Part shown: in pieces, positions 24,890 to 32,172 of the stretch
Position numbering within the stretch: position 1 is the stretch's first letter
How the letters are laid out: every line of letters begins with the position of its first letter
NCBI GenBank assembly: GCA_025934635.1
Contig: JAICWX010000070.1
Location: 1-32,669 of the forward strand
Direction: 5' to 3'
From: Streptosporangiaceae bacterium
Lineage (GTDB): Bacteria > Actinomycetota > Actinomycetes > Streptosporangiales > Streptosporangiaceae
DNA: 32,669 bases
The notes under the pieces: model-generated
Databases searched by the model: none
Seen by the model: the letters and a program-made list of their open reading frames with translations, nothing else
Told to the model about the DNA's origin: nothing
Position numbers and translations under genes: made by a program

Positions 24890-25216
24890 TCACTCAATCA
24901 TGCCCAGGGCCGCCCGCAAGCCGGCCTCGATGCGCCGCATCGCGGGTGCCGTGATCGCGCCGACATCCGCCCGCACTTCGTCGTCATAGATCGTCTCGAT
25001 GTCGTCGCAGGAAACCCAGCCGGTCATGACTTCCTCGGACCCCAGCGGCACCATCGCAGGCCGCTCAGCCTTGGGCGGCGTTGTCGTCAGCCGGGCCGCG
25101 AGCACTTGCTCGAATGCGCGGTTGCGCCGGTTATTGGAGACCACCAGGAAGAACTTGTCGTCGCCGATGTGAGTCAGGTGAGCACGGTAGATGCGGCCGC
25201 GCAGCATGTCCGTCAT
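24890..25216 (-). CDS. MazF/PemK-type endoribonuclease toxin
   Basis: This 108-aa MazF-fold toxin is predicted to cleave RNA. It opens MLRGRIYRAHLTHIGDDKFFLVVSNNRRN in family fashion (seen as GRIYRA and FLVVSNNRRN), followed by VLAARLTTT and VMTGWVSCDDIETI. The order of strands and the late DDI-type segment match PemK/MazF proteins. It lies 12 bp downstream of the antitoxin gene and ends 5 bp from the convergent DraG gene. No damage to the frame is seen, so the pair may be functional. Confidence 0.83.
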   Translation of the reverse strand: MTDMLRGRIYRAHLTHIGDDKFFLVVSNNRRNRAFEQVLAARLTTTPPKAERPAMVPLGSEEVMTGWVSCDDIETIYDDEVRADVGAITAPAMRRIEAGLRAALGMIE

Positions 25217-25228
25217 GGCTGAATGCCG

Positions 25229-25549
25229 TCAGTCCTCGTCGGCCCAGGCGGGACGCCTGCGTCGCGCAATCCGCCGGTACTCCGCCGCCTCGCCGCTGGC
25301 CAGCCTGTCGGCGGCCGCACTGGCGTAGGCATCCTCCTCGGCCTTCTCCCGGATCGCCCGTAGGCCCGCGGTAAAGATCATGTGCAGGAGTGCCGCCTCG
25401 GTGACTGTCTCCACGGCGACGCCAGCGAGGGCGGCAAGTGCATCGCGCTCGGGGGTGTGCCCCCGAAGGCGTTCCAAGTCGGCAAGATCTCGCTCGGTGA
25501 GCGGCAAACTCTTACGGGCCTTGGCTGGCTGGTTGAGCCTGGTGGCCAC
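25229..25549 (-). CDS. Antitoxin partner of the MazF-type toxin
   Basis: This 106-aa, charged, mostly helical protein (LTERDLADLERLRGHTPERD, then LAALAGVAVETVTEAALLHM and a Lys/Glu/Arg-rich C-terminus ending AWADED) lies directly upstream of the toxin. The part around residues 15-60 could be a ribbon-helix-helix or similar DNA-binding unit, and the acidic tail likely wraps the toxin. GTG at 25549 has GGGAGG about 10 nt upstream and is preferred; the frame is open to an ATG at 25606, but that lies inside the palindromic operator. I do not recognise a named antitoxin family with certainty. Confidence 0.75.
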   Translation of the reverse strand: MATRLNQPAKARKSLPLTERDLADLERLRGHTPERDALAALAGVAVETVTEAALLHMIFTAGLRAIREKAEEDAYASAAADRLASGEAAEYRRIARRRRPAWADED

Positions 25550-25582
25550 CGTCCCCGTACCTCCCGGATATGTGCGGCACTC

Positions 25583-25603
25583 TGTGCATAATATTATGCC
25601 ACA
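25583..25603. promoter_or_regulatory. AT-rich palindrome between antitoxin and pfkB, candidate TA operator
   Basis: GCATAATATTATGC (25586-25599) is a perfect 14-bp palindrome flanked by TGTG and CACA halves. It is strikingly AT-rich in a very GC-rich region and lies about 35 bp upstream of the antitoxin start and 30 bp upstream of the PfkB start. TATAAT-like bases inside it could serve as -10 elements in both directions. Autorepression by the antitoxin, with the kinase under the same control, is the natural reading. Confidence 0.6.
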
Positions 25604-25631
25604 CATAGTGCTGCATCATTGCGAGGCTCAA

Positions 25632-26615
25632 GTGAGTGGTCCGGTTAGCCGTCTCGTCTTCGCCGGCGAGGCGATCGTCGACCTGTTGATGCGAGTGCCC
25701 GCGCTGCCCGGCCGCGGCGGCGACATGCTCGCGGAATCGGCGTCCGTCGAGGTCGGCGGCGGGTTCAACATCATGGCCGCGGCCGTCAGGCAGGGCCTGC
25801 CCGTGGTCTACGCGGGCGGCCACGGCACCGGGCCGTGGGGCGACAAGGTGCGTGCCGCCCTGGCCGCCGAAGGCATCGGGCTGCTCCGCCCGCCCCACCC
25901 GGACGCGGATACCGGCTTCACCGTGGGCCTGGTCGAGCCGGACGGCGAGCGGACGTTCGTCACCGCGCTGGGCGCCGAATCACTGGGCGCCGACTGGGAC
26001 CTGATCCGGCTCCGGGCCGGGGACGCGGTCTACGTCTCCGGCTACGGCCTGGTCCCGGACGGCTCGGGCCCGGTCCTCGGCGCCTGGGCGGCCGGCCTGC
26101 CGGCCGGGGTCCTGCTGTTCACTGACCCGGGCCCGCTGGCCGCCGACATCCCCGCGGCCGTGCTCGACCCGGTGCTGGCCCGCTGCGACTGGTGGAGCTG
26201 CAACCGGCGCGAGGCCGCCTTGCTCACCGGCAGCGACGACCTGGCCGAGGCGGCCCGCCACCTGGCCCGCCGGACCGGGCGGGCCAGTGTGATCGTCCGT
26301 TCCGGCCCCGACGGCTGCGTGCTGGCCCTGCGGGTACCCGGCCCAGCGCAGGAGGACGACCCAGCGCAGGAGGACGACCCAGCGCCAGAGCACGCCCTGT
26401 CCCTCAGCCACATCACGGCGCCCGCCGTGATCGCGGTCGACACCACCGGTGCGGGCGACGCCCACTCCGGGGTGTTCCTGGCCGCCCTGGCCGCCGGGCT
26501 GGCGCCCGGCGAAGCCGCCCGCCGGGCCAACGCGGCCGCCGCCCTGGCCGTCACCCGGCCCGGGGCGGCCACATCGCCCACCCGGGCCGAGCTCGACCGG
26601 TTCCTGGCCGTCTAA
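25632..26615 (+). CDS. PfkB-family carbohydrate kinase
   Basis: This 327-aa ribokinase-fold enzyme phosphorylates a sugar or nucleoside with ATP. The N-terminal substrate region is EVGGGFNIMAAAVRQGLPV with GGHGTGPWGDKV, and the C-terminal signature DTTGAGDAHSGVFLAAL carries the catalytic base Asp and anion hole. Between about residues 235 and 250 there is an acidic repeat (AQEDDP twice, then APEH) from an 18-bp tandem duplication, in a surface loop. GTG at 25632 is preceded by GAGG. It probably belongs functionally with the DraG-like gene upstream; ribose or an ADP-ribose-derived sugar is a possible substrate, by inference only. Confidence 0.9.
   Translation: MSGPVSRLVFAGEAIVDLLMRVPALPGRGGDMLAESASVEVGGGFNIMAAAVRQGLPVVYAGGHGTGPWGDKVRAALAAEGIGLLRPPHPDADTGFTVGLVEPDGERTFVTALGAESLGADWDLIRLRAGDAVYVSGYGLVPDGSGPVLGAWAAGLPAGVLLFTDPGPLAADIPAAVLDPVLARCDWWSCNRREAALLTGSDDLAEAARHLARRTGRASVIVRSGPDGCVLALRVPGPAQEDDPAQEDDPAPEHALSLSHITAPAVIAVDTTGAGDAHSGVFLAALAAGLAPGEAARRANAAAALAVTRPGAATSPTRAELDRFLAV
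26342..26377. repeat. 18-bp tandem duplication within pfkB
   Basis: CCCAGCGCAGGAGGACGA occurs twice in direct succession (26342-26359, 26360-26377), and a third, diverged unit begins at 26378. It keeps the frame and adds six residues (AQEDDP-type) per copy. Confidence 0.85.
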
Positions 26616-26632
26616 CCGCCGCCGCGCCCGCC

Positions 26633-27814
26633 TCAAGAAGTGGGCGTGGGGCTCGGCTTCGGTTTCGGCGTGGGCTTGGGCGCGGGCTTGGGCTTGTAGA
26701 CCACCGTGACGGAGACGCTGTTCGGCCCCACCACGACGTGGGTGGTCAGCGCGACCTTGCTGGTTACCGTCACCGTCACGGTCGCGATCCCGTTGACCGG
26801 CAGGGACCCGGCGGCCGGCGAGACGCTGACCCTGCCGGCGTTAGCGGTGACCTGGACGGTGTAGTGCGGGACCGGCCCGTTCACCGCGGTGAGCTCGAAG
26901 GACCCGCTGACCGGTGCCCCGGCCTTCGAGGTGAGCGACAGGCTGACTGGTGCCACCAGCAGGTAGCCCGGGCCGGGCGAGCTCGATGGCGACGGCGACG
27001 CCGATGTCGGCGACGGCGAGGGCGAGGGCGGCGTCCCGCGGCCCGTGGGGAAGGCGGGGCTCGACGCCGTCGCGGGCACCGACGCGGACGCGGACGGCGT
27101 TGCGTTCGCCGTGGCCGTGACCTGGCGCGCCGGGACGACCCGGGGCGTGCGGCCCGGGCCCGCGCTGGAAGCCGGGGCCGATACTTCCGTGCCCGGCGCG
27201 GCCGTAGCGGTGGCCCCGGGCGCGGGCGCCGCCGGCCGGTGCGAGCCGCCGCCCGCTACCAGTGCCGCGGCAACGCCAAGCGACACGACCAGCGGCACCA
27301 GCAAGCCGGCCGCCGAGGCCAGGCCAGGATGCCGTTGCAGCCGCTGCCACCAGCGCGGTCCGGACGGGCCGATCACCCGCGGGAATCCTGCCTGGTCGAA
27401 CGCGCCCGCGCGGTGCGCCACGCTCGCCCGCTGGGCGCGGCCCGTCGGGGTGTTGTCCGTGCAGGCCGCCAGCACTTTCCCCCGGAGCCCGGCCGGCAGC
27501 GTGACCGCCGCGAGCTCGTCGCCGGCGTCCGCTGACTCTGGGGCAGCCGCCCCGGCCCCGGCCGGACCGAGCCGCCGCAGGCACTCGTTCCGCGCGACCG
27601 CCTCCAGCCAGGCGCCGAGCCGGTCAGGATCGCCGAGCCCGTCCAGCTTGGCGGCCGCGATGAGGAATGTATCGAGCAGCGCCTCGGAAGCGTCGCCTTC
27701 CGGCAGCACCGAGCGGCAGGAGGCGTAGAGCGACGCGGCGTACTGGTCGTACGCCGCACCGAACCCGTCCGCGTCACCAGCGATGACGTCGGCTACTAGC
27801 GCACGATCCTGCAT
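26633..27814 (-). CDS. Membrane protein with degenerate sigma-70 region 2, TM helix and outer beta-sandwich-like domain
   Basis: This 393-aa protein keeps a region-2-like N-terminus (ALVADVIAGDADGFGAAYDQ, LYASCRSVL and LDTFLIAAAKLDGLGDPDRL with WLEAVARNECLRRL), but the acidic DAxDxxQ core is altered to DASEALLD, and region 4 and the zinc-finger motif are absent. One TM helix (about 165-187) is followed by a Pro/Ser/Thr/Ala-rich stalk. A segment of about 90 residues then looks like an Ig/BACON-type beta-sandwich (LLVAPVSLSLTSKAGAPVSG ... VSVSPAAGSLPVNGIATVTV), and the tail is Pro/Lys-rich. It starts 3 bp after the sigma/anti-sigma fusion gene, so the two are co-transcribed. It may be a sensor or decoy that evolved from a sigma factor and is unlikely to act as one. 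Confidence 0.82.
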   Translation of the reverse strand: MQDRALVADVIAGDADGFGAAYDQYAASLYASCRSVLPEGDASEALLDTFLIAAAKLDGLGDPDRLGAWLEAVARNECLRRLGPAGAGAAAPESADAGDELAAVTLPAGLRGKVLAACTDNTPTGRAQRASVAHRAGAFDQAGFPRVIGPSGPRWWQRLQRHPGLASAAGLLVPLVVSLGVAAALVAGGGSHRPAAPAPGATATAAPGTEVSAPASSAGPGRTPRVVPARQVTATANATPSASASVPATASSPAFPTGRGTPPSPSPSPTSASPSPSSSPGPGYLLVAPVSLSLTSKAGAPVSGSFELTAVNGPVPHYTVQVTANAGRVSVSPAAGSLPVNGIATVTVTVTSKVALTTHVVVGPNSVSVTVVYKPKPAPKPTPKPKPSPTPTS

Positions 27815-27817
27815 GGC

Positions 27818-29086
27818 CTAGCCCGGCGGGGTGGTGCTGGGGGTGGATGGGGGAACGGTGGGCGTAGCGGTGGGGCTGAACGTGAACTTAGGCCGGGACG
27901 GAGTCGGCGCCGCGGACGTGGCCGGATGCGACGGCGACGGCTTGGGCCTGGCCGTGGCGGTGGCGGACGGGGTCGGCGCCGGCGGCGCGGTGCTGGTCGC
28001 CGTCGCCGCCACGCTGATGGTCGGCTGCGCGCCGCTGGGCAGCCCGCTGGGCAGGTCGGTGCTGGCCGGCAGCGTGCCGCTCATCGCGGCACTCGACTGG
28101 CTCGACTGGGCGGCCGCGGCCGCGGGGTGCTTGGGATGGCCGGTAAGCGCGATGGCCGCGACGATGCCGGTCGCCGCGATCGCGATCACGACGGCGGCCA
28201 CCGCCGCCGTCATGCCGGATAGCGCGAGCCCCCGCCGCCTGGGCGGCCTGATCGGCTCGGGGAAGCCGTTCTCCCGGAACGGCCCGGCCCGCTGCGTCAC
28301 CTCCCGCCGGTACGACAGCGCCCCCGGGCTGGAACTCGTGCACAGCTGCAGGACCTCGTCCCGCAGCTCGAGCGGCGGCCCGAACAGCGGGACCATGCCA
28401 TGCTGCATGGCAGGCCGCAGCGCGCCCTCGATGCGGTCGGCACAGACGTCGCACTGGTCGACATGGCGGTCGATCAGCTTGCGGTCCGGCGGAGTCAGCT
28501 CGCCGTCCCAGCCGTCCAGCAGCATGTCCAGGTCGGGACACGCCCGCCGGCCGGTCCGGGCCACCAGCAGGGCACCGAGTCCCCGCTCCAGCTGGCCGCG
28601 GGCCCCGGTGGCCAGCTCGTGCGCCTGGTTCCGGGGCACGCCGAGCACCGCCGCCAGGTCGGCGCCCTGCAGCTCGTGCCGGAGGTCGAGCTCGATGACC
28701 TCGCGCTCAGCCGGCTTCAGCCCGCCCAGGGCGGTCCGGACGGACTCGCGCAGCTCGGCTTGATCCGGCCGGCCCGCCGGGTCGGGGTACGGGTCGTCCA
28801 GGTCCCCGGCGTCGTCCAGGCCCGGTTCCGTCCCGTCCAGCCGCAGCTGGCATTCGTTGCGGCCGACCGCGTAGAGCCAGGGCCGGAGCTTCCTCGCGTC
28901 GCTCAGGTCGCCGAGCCGGGAGGCGGCGACGACGAACGTGTCCTGGACCGCGTCCGAGGCGTCGTCGGGATCGCCCAGCATCCAGTGGCAGTAACCGTAC
29001 AGGGACCCAGCGTATTCGTCGTAGGCATGAGCCAGGCCGGCTGGGTCGCCTGCCGCGATGGTCGTGACGATCTCCCGGTCGTCCAT
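27818..29086 (-). CDS. ECF-type sigma factor fused to zinc-finger anti-sigma motif, TM helix and outer stalk
   Basis: This protein of about 422 aa has, in order, sigma region 2 (AYDEYAGSLYGYCHWML, PDDASDAVQDTFVVAASRL, LRPWLYAVGRNECQLRL), region 4 (ALGGLKPAEREVIELDLRHE, ADLAAVLGVPRNQAHELATG) and a zinc-finger anti-sigma motif HVDQCDVC near residue 207 with an upstream Cys. One TM helix follows (about 288-314), then a Pro/Ser/Thr-rich extracellular tail of about 105 residues. The core-binding and DNA-binding regions look intact, making it the likely active member of the trio. ATG at 29086 has TACGGT 12 to 7 bases upstream, fitting a leaderless start; a TTG two codons earlier is possible. Membrane-fused ECF groups with zinc finger and TM are known in Actinobacteria, and release by proteolysis or conformational change is inferred. 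Confidence 0.88.
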   Translation of the reverse strand: MDDREIVTTIAAGDPAGLAHAYDEYAGSLYGYCHWMLGDPDDASDAVQDTFVVAASRLGDLSDARKLRPWLYAVGRNECQLRLDGTEPGLDDAGDLDDPYPDPAGRPDQAELRESVRTALGGLKPAEREVIELDLRHELQGADLAAVLGVPRNQAHELATGARGQLERGLGALLVARTGRRACPDLDMLLDGWDGELTPPDRKLIDRHVDQCDVCADRIEGALRPAMQHGMVPLFGPPLELRDEVLQLCTSSSPGALSYRREVTQRAGPFRENGFPEPIRPPRRRGLALSGMTAAVAAVVIAIAATGIVAAIALTGHPKHPAAAAAQSSQSSAAMSGTLPASTDLPSGLPSGAQPTISVAATATSTAPPAPTPSATATARPKPSPSHPATSAAPTPSRPKFTFSPTATPTVPPSTPSTTPPG

Positions 29087-29165
29087 CCCCAAACCGTAGT
29101 TGAAACACCAGCGTATGGGCGGAATGTCAGCAAATTTCGACCGGGTGGCGGCCCGATCCGCCCCG

Positions 29166-30536
29166 TTACGAGGGGGTGGGGGTCGGCGTATCGGTCGGCG
29201 TGTCCGTCGGCGTCGGTGTCGGCGTCGGGGTGGGAGTCGGCTTGCGCGTATGCGTCGGGGCCGGGGTCGGCGTATCGGTCGAGCTGTCCGTCGGCGACGC
29301 GGACGGGGAAGCCGGCGCCGAGGACGTGGCCGACGCCGAGGTGGCCGGCGTGGCCGACGCCGACGCCAGCGCCGTCGGCGTGTACGCGAACGTGGGCGCC
29401 AGGGCCGGCGCGACCGTGGAGGTCGCGCTGGGCGATGGCAGGCGGCTCGGGCTGGCGCCGGCCGGCTGCGAGCTGCCGGCCGCCGGGGTGCCCGGGGACG
29501 TGGCCGAATTGGAGGACTGAGCCGCCAGGGCCCCGGTGCCGTGCAGGCCGGTGACCGTGATCAGCGTGGCGCTCATCGCCGCCACCACCCACAGCGCCAC
29601 CGCCGCCACCGCCGTGATGGCCCCCGGGTTGCCCCGCAGCCGGCCCCAGCTGAAACCCCCGCCGAAGCCTCCGTCGAGCAGCCCGGAGCCGGCCGCCGCC
29701 CGGCGGTCGCGGGACGGCACGGGGATCAGGTCAATCGAGGTTTCCGAATCCCCGTCGGGCGGGAGCAGCGGGGCCGTAGCCGTCCAGGAGGGCGACCGGG
29801 AGGCGGCCCGCTCCAGTACCGGCTCCCGTAGCCCGGCCGGCAGCGCGGGCAGCGGCAGCAGCCGGGCCAGCACCTCCGGGCGCAGTGACCCGTGCCGGCT
29901 CCCGGCGCAGATCTCGCAGGTCTCGATGTGCTGGGCGGCAATCTTCCCGGTCTGGACGGTCAGCTTCCCGTCCCAGCCGGCCAGCAAGGTGCCGAGTTCG
30001 GGGCACGCCTGCCGCCCCGTGCGCGCGATGAGCAGCGCGTCAATGGCCTTTTCCAGGTGCTCGCGAGCCTGCGAGGCCAGGGTGTGCGCCCGGCTCCAGG
30101 AGACCTCGAGCACGGTCGCGAGCTCCGACTCATCCAGGCCGTGCCGGACGCTCAGCTCGATGACCTCGTGCTCCTCCGGCTTGAGCTCGGAGAGAATGGC
30201 GCGCAGGACACGGCGCACCACCGCCTGCTCGGCGCCGGCGGCGGGCCCGCCGTCGCCGGCCCCCTCGTCGAAGCCCGGCTCGGCCGTGCGCAGCCGCCGG
30301 TAGCAGTCATCCCGCGCGATGGCGTAGAGCCGGGCGCGCAGCTGGCCGGCGTCCTTCAGGCCGCCCAGCCTGGCGGCCGCCGCGAAGGTCTCCGCCAGGG
30401 CCCCCGCGGCCAGCCGGGGATCACGCAGCATCCAGCGGCAGTACCCGTACAGGGACGCCGCGTACGTGTCGTACGCGGCGGCCAGCCCGCCCGGGTCGCC
30501 CGCCGCTAGGGCTGCGACAACCTCGCCGTCGTCCAT
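29166..30536 (-). CDS. Sigma/anti-sigma-like membrane fusion protein with Thr-Pro repeat tail
   Basis: This 456-aa paralogue of the next gene downstream has region 2-like (AYDTYAASLYGYCRWMLRDP, LRARLYAIARDDCYRRLR) and region 4-like (LSELKPEEHEVIELSVRHGL, ATVLEVSWSRAHTLASQARE) segments. A zinc-finger motif follows (His203-xxx-Cys207-xx-Cys210, Cys178 upstream), then one TM helix (about 306-329) and a 125-residue outer tail rich in Ser/Ala/Thr/Pro that ends in Thr-Pro and Thr-Asp-Thr-Pro repeats. In region 2.2 the usual DAxDxxQ acidic patch is replaced by LAAGALAETF, so core RNA polymerase binding is doubtful. ATG at 30536 is chosen over an upstream in-frame start at 30581 by alignment with the paralogue. 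It is first in the trio, behind the histidine kinase. Confidence 0.86.
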   Translation of the reverse strand: MDDGEVVAALAAGDPGGLAAAYDTYAASLYGYCRWMLRDPRLAAGALAETFAAAARLGGLKDAGQLRARLYAIARDDCYRRLRTAEPGFDEGAGDGGPAAGAEQAVVRRVLRAILSELKPEEHEVIELSVRHGLDESELATVLEVSWSRAHTLASQAREHLEKAIDALLIARTGRQACPELGTLLAGWDGKLTVQTGKIAAQHIETCEICAGSRHGSLRPEVLARLLPLPALPAGLREPVLERAASRSPSWTATAPLLPPDGDSETSIDLIPVPSRDRRAAAGSGLLDGGFGGGFSWGRLRGNPGAITAVAAVALWVVAAMSATLITVTGLHGTGALAAQSSNSATSPGTPAAGSSQPAGASPSRLPSPSATSTVAPALAPTFAYTPTALASASATPATSASATSSAPASPSASPTDSSTDTPTPAPTHTRKPTPTPTPTPTPTDTPTDTPTPTPS

Positions 30537-30563
30537 GTGCACACCGTCTGTGAGTCGCCCGTT

Positions 30564-30569
30564 ATACCC
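30564..30569 (-). promoter_or_regulatory. GGGTAT -10-like element upstream of the first sigma-fusion gene
   Basis: On the minus strand GGGTATAAC lies about 28 nt before the ATG at 30536. GGGTAT matches the -10 box of stress-type (SigB-like) promoters, and TATAAC within it also suits the housekeeping sigma. The -35 region is poor in both readings, so activator-dependent transcription is possible, in keeping with the 11-bp repeats about 75 bp upstream. Confidence 0.35.
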
Positions 30570-30639
30570 AGATCGTCGCAACCGATCATAAGTAACAGCT
30601 CAGGCGCATATGACATCAATCGCCCCAACGGCGTGACCT

Positions 30640-30672
30640 GCACCCCAGTTGCACCTCGGCCGCACCTCAGTT
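30640..30672. promoter_or_regulatory. Three contiguous 11-bp direct repeats, candidate OmpR-family binding site
   Basis: GCACCCCAGTT (30640-30650), GCACCTCGGCC (30651-30661) and GCACCTCAGTT (30662-30672) repeat with an exact 11-bp period. OmpR/PhoP-family winged-helix regulators bind tandem 11-bp direct repeats of this kind. The array overlaps the kinase stop codon and lies about 100 bp upstream of the first sigma-fusion gene on the same strand, in a plausible activator position. The adjacent two-component response regulator belongs to the OmpR family. Confidence 0.55.
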
Positions 30673-32172
30673 GTACGTCGTGCCCGGCGGCTGGGCCCGC
30701 TCGACGGCCTGCGCCGGCGGGTAGAACGGGATCCATACCTGCACGCTCGTGCCGACTCCGGCCGCCGACTTGAGCATGGCGTGACCGCCGTGCGCGATCG
30801 CGATGGCCTGGACGATGGCCAGCCCGAGGCCGCTGCCGTGGCCGTCCTTGCCGTTGTGCCCGCCCCGGTAGAAACGGTCGAACGCGCGCGTGGCCGCGTC
30901 GGCGTCCATGCCCTGGCCGGAGTCGGTCACCTCGAGCAGGGCGCCCTGCCCGGCCTCGGAGAGCCGGACGGCGACCGGGGTGTCCGTCGCGGTGTGCTCG
31001 CGGACGTTGCCGAGCAGGTTGGCCAGCACCTGCCTGATCCGGGGCTCGTCGGCCACGACCAGCAGGCTGTGCGGTGTCCGGGCGCTGACCGGACGGCTCG
31101 GCTCGACCGCCTGGGCGTCGGCGACCGCGTCCGCCACCAGGGCCGACAGGTCGGTCTCGGTCAGGTCGAGGGAGGAGTCGCGGTCCAGCCGGGCCAGCTC
31201 GAGCAGCTCGGCGACCAGGCTGGACATCCGGTCGGCCTCCTGCTCGATGCGGCGCATGGCGTTCGGCAGCCGGTCCTCGCCCAGCGCGCCCTGCCGGTAC
31301 AGCTCGGCGTACCCGCGGATGGTGGTGAGCGGCGTGCGCAGCTCGTGCGAGGCGTCCGCGGCGAACTGCCGCACCTTCTGCTCGGAGTCCCAGCGGGCGC
31401 CGAACGCCTGCTGGATCCGGTCCAGCATCGTGTTGATCGCCCTGGCCAGCCGGCCCGCCTCGGCGTGGTCGCCCGGGTCGGGCATCCGGGCGGTCAGGTC
31501 ACCCCGGCTGGTGATGATGTCGGCGGTGCTCGCCATCCGGTCGAGCGGAGCCAGTCCCCGGCTGATCAGCCAGCGGCCGCCCACCGCGAGCAGGGCGAGC
31601 AGGATCGCCCCGGTGATCAGCTCGGCCAGGACCAGGCCGCGGACCTCGCTGCCGACCGCGCTGTTCGGCCGCGCGATCACCAGGATGCTCTTGCCGGGCA
31701 GCATCGACTCGTTGCTGCGCTGCGCCTCGGTCGAGGTGACGATGCGCCAGACCGCGGTCATCGCCGGGCCCGACTGCGCGATGGGGAACAGCTGGCTCGC
31801 CGGGTACTGGGTCAGGAAGGTCTTCCACCGCCTGCTGGCGACCAGCTCGTTGAGGAAGGCCGTCAGCTCCCGCAGGGCGGGCGACGGCGGGCTGGACAGC
31901 ACCTGCACCGAGCGGGTCGGGCCGTTGTAGTAGGCGACCGCGTACCCGCCCGGCAGGCTGCTGAGCTCGCTCAGCTTGAGCCGGGCGGTCAGCGAGAGGT
32001 CGGAGTTGAACTGGTCCTGCTCGGAGTTGCCCAGCACCACGGTGGTGACCACGCCCATGATGATCAGGAACAGGGCGGTCACCGTGATCAGCCCGGCCAG
32101 CAACCGCGACCGCAGCGACAGCCTGCCGCGGCCAGGGCCGAGCCGCCGCGTCAGGTTCAGCGCCGCATTCAC
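30667..32172 (-). CDS. Sensor histidine kinase (HAMP, HisKA, HATPase)
   Basis: This 501-aa membrane kinase has two TM helices (about 24-47 and 178-199) enclosing an outer sensor domain of about 130 residues. A HAMP linker (RGLAPLDRMASTADII) follows. The H-box is FAADASHELRTPLTTIRGY with His276, the N-box is NLLGNVREHT, and the G-boxes are DSGQGMD and GSGLGLAI. Length and order match actinobacterial OmpR-partner kinases such as TrcS. Its ATG overlaps the response-regulator stop by 4 bp (ATGA). The signal is not known; the sensor domain contains no recognised ligand-binding family. The tandem sigma-fusion genes follow on the same strand. Confidence 0.95.
   Translation of the reverse strand: MNAALNLTRRLGPGRGRLSLRSRLLAGLITVTALFLIIMGVVTTVVLGNSEQDQFNSDLSLTARLKLSELSSLPGGYAVAYYNGPTRSVQVLSSPPSPALRELTAFLNELVASRRWKTFLTQYPASQLFPIAQSGPAMTAVWRIVTSTEAQRSNESMLPGKSILVIARPNSAVGSEVRGLVLAELITGAILLALLAVGGRWLISRGLAPLDRMASTADIITSRGDLTARMPDPGDHAEAGRLARAINTMLDRIQQAFGARWDSEQKVRQFAADASHELRTPLTTIRGYAELYRQGALGEDRLPNAMRRIEQEADRMSSLVAELLELARLDRDSSLDLTETDLSALVADAVADAQAVEPSRPVSARTPHSLLVVADEPRIRQVLANLLGNVREHTATDTPVAVRLSEAGQGALLEVTDSGQGMDADAATRAFDRFYRGGHNGKDGHGSGLGLAIVQAIAIAHGGHAMLKSAAGVGTSVQVWIPFYPPAQAVERAQPPGTTYN

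Noticed and set aside
26192..27535. 447-aa plus-strand Arg/Gly-rich frame
   Set aside because: It runs through pfkB in another frame and antisense to a sigma-fusion gene; composition is typical of shadows.
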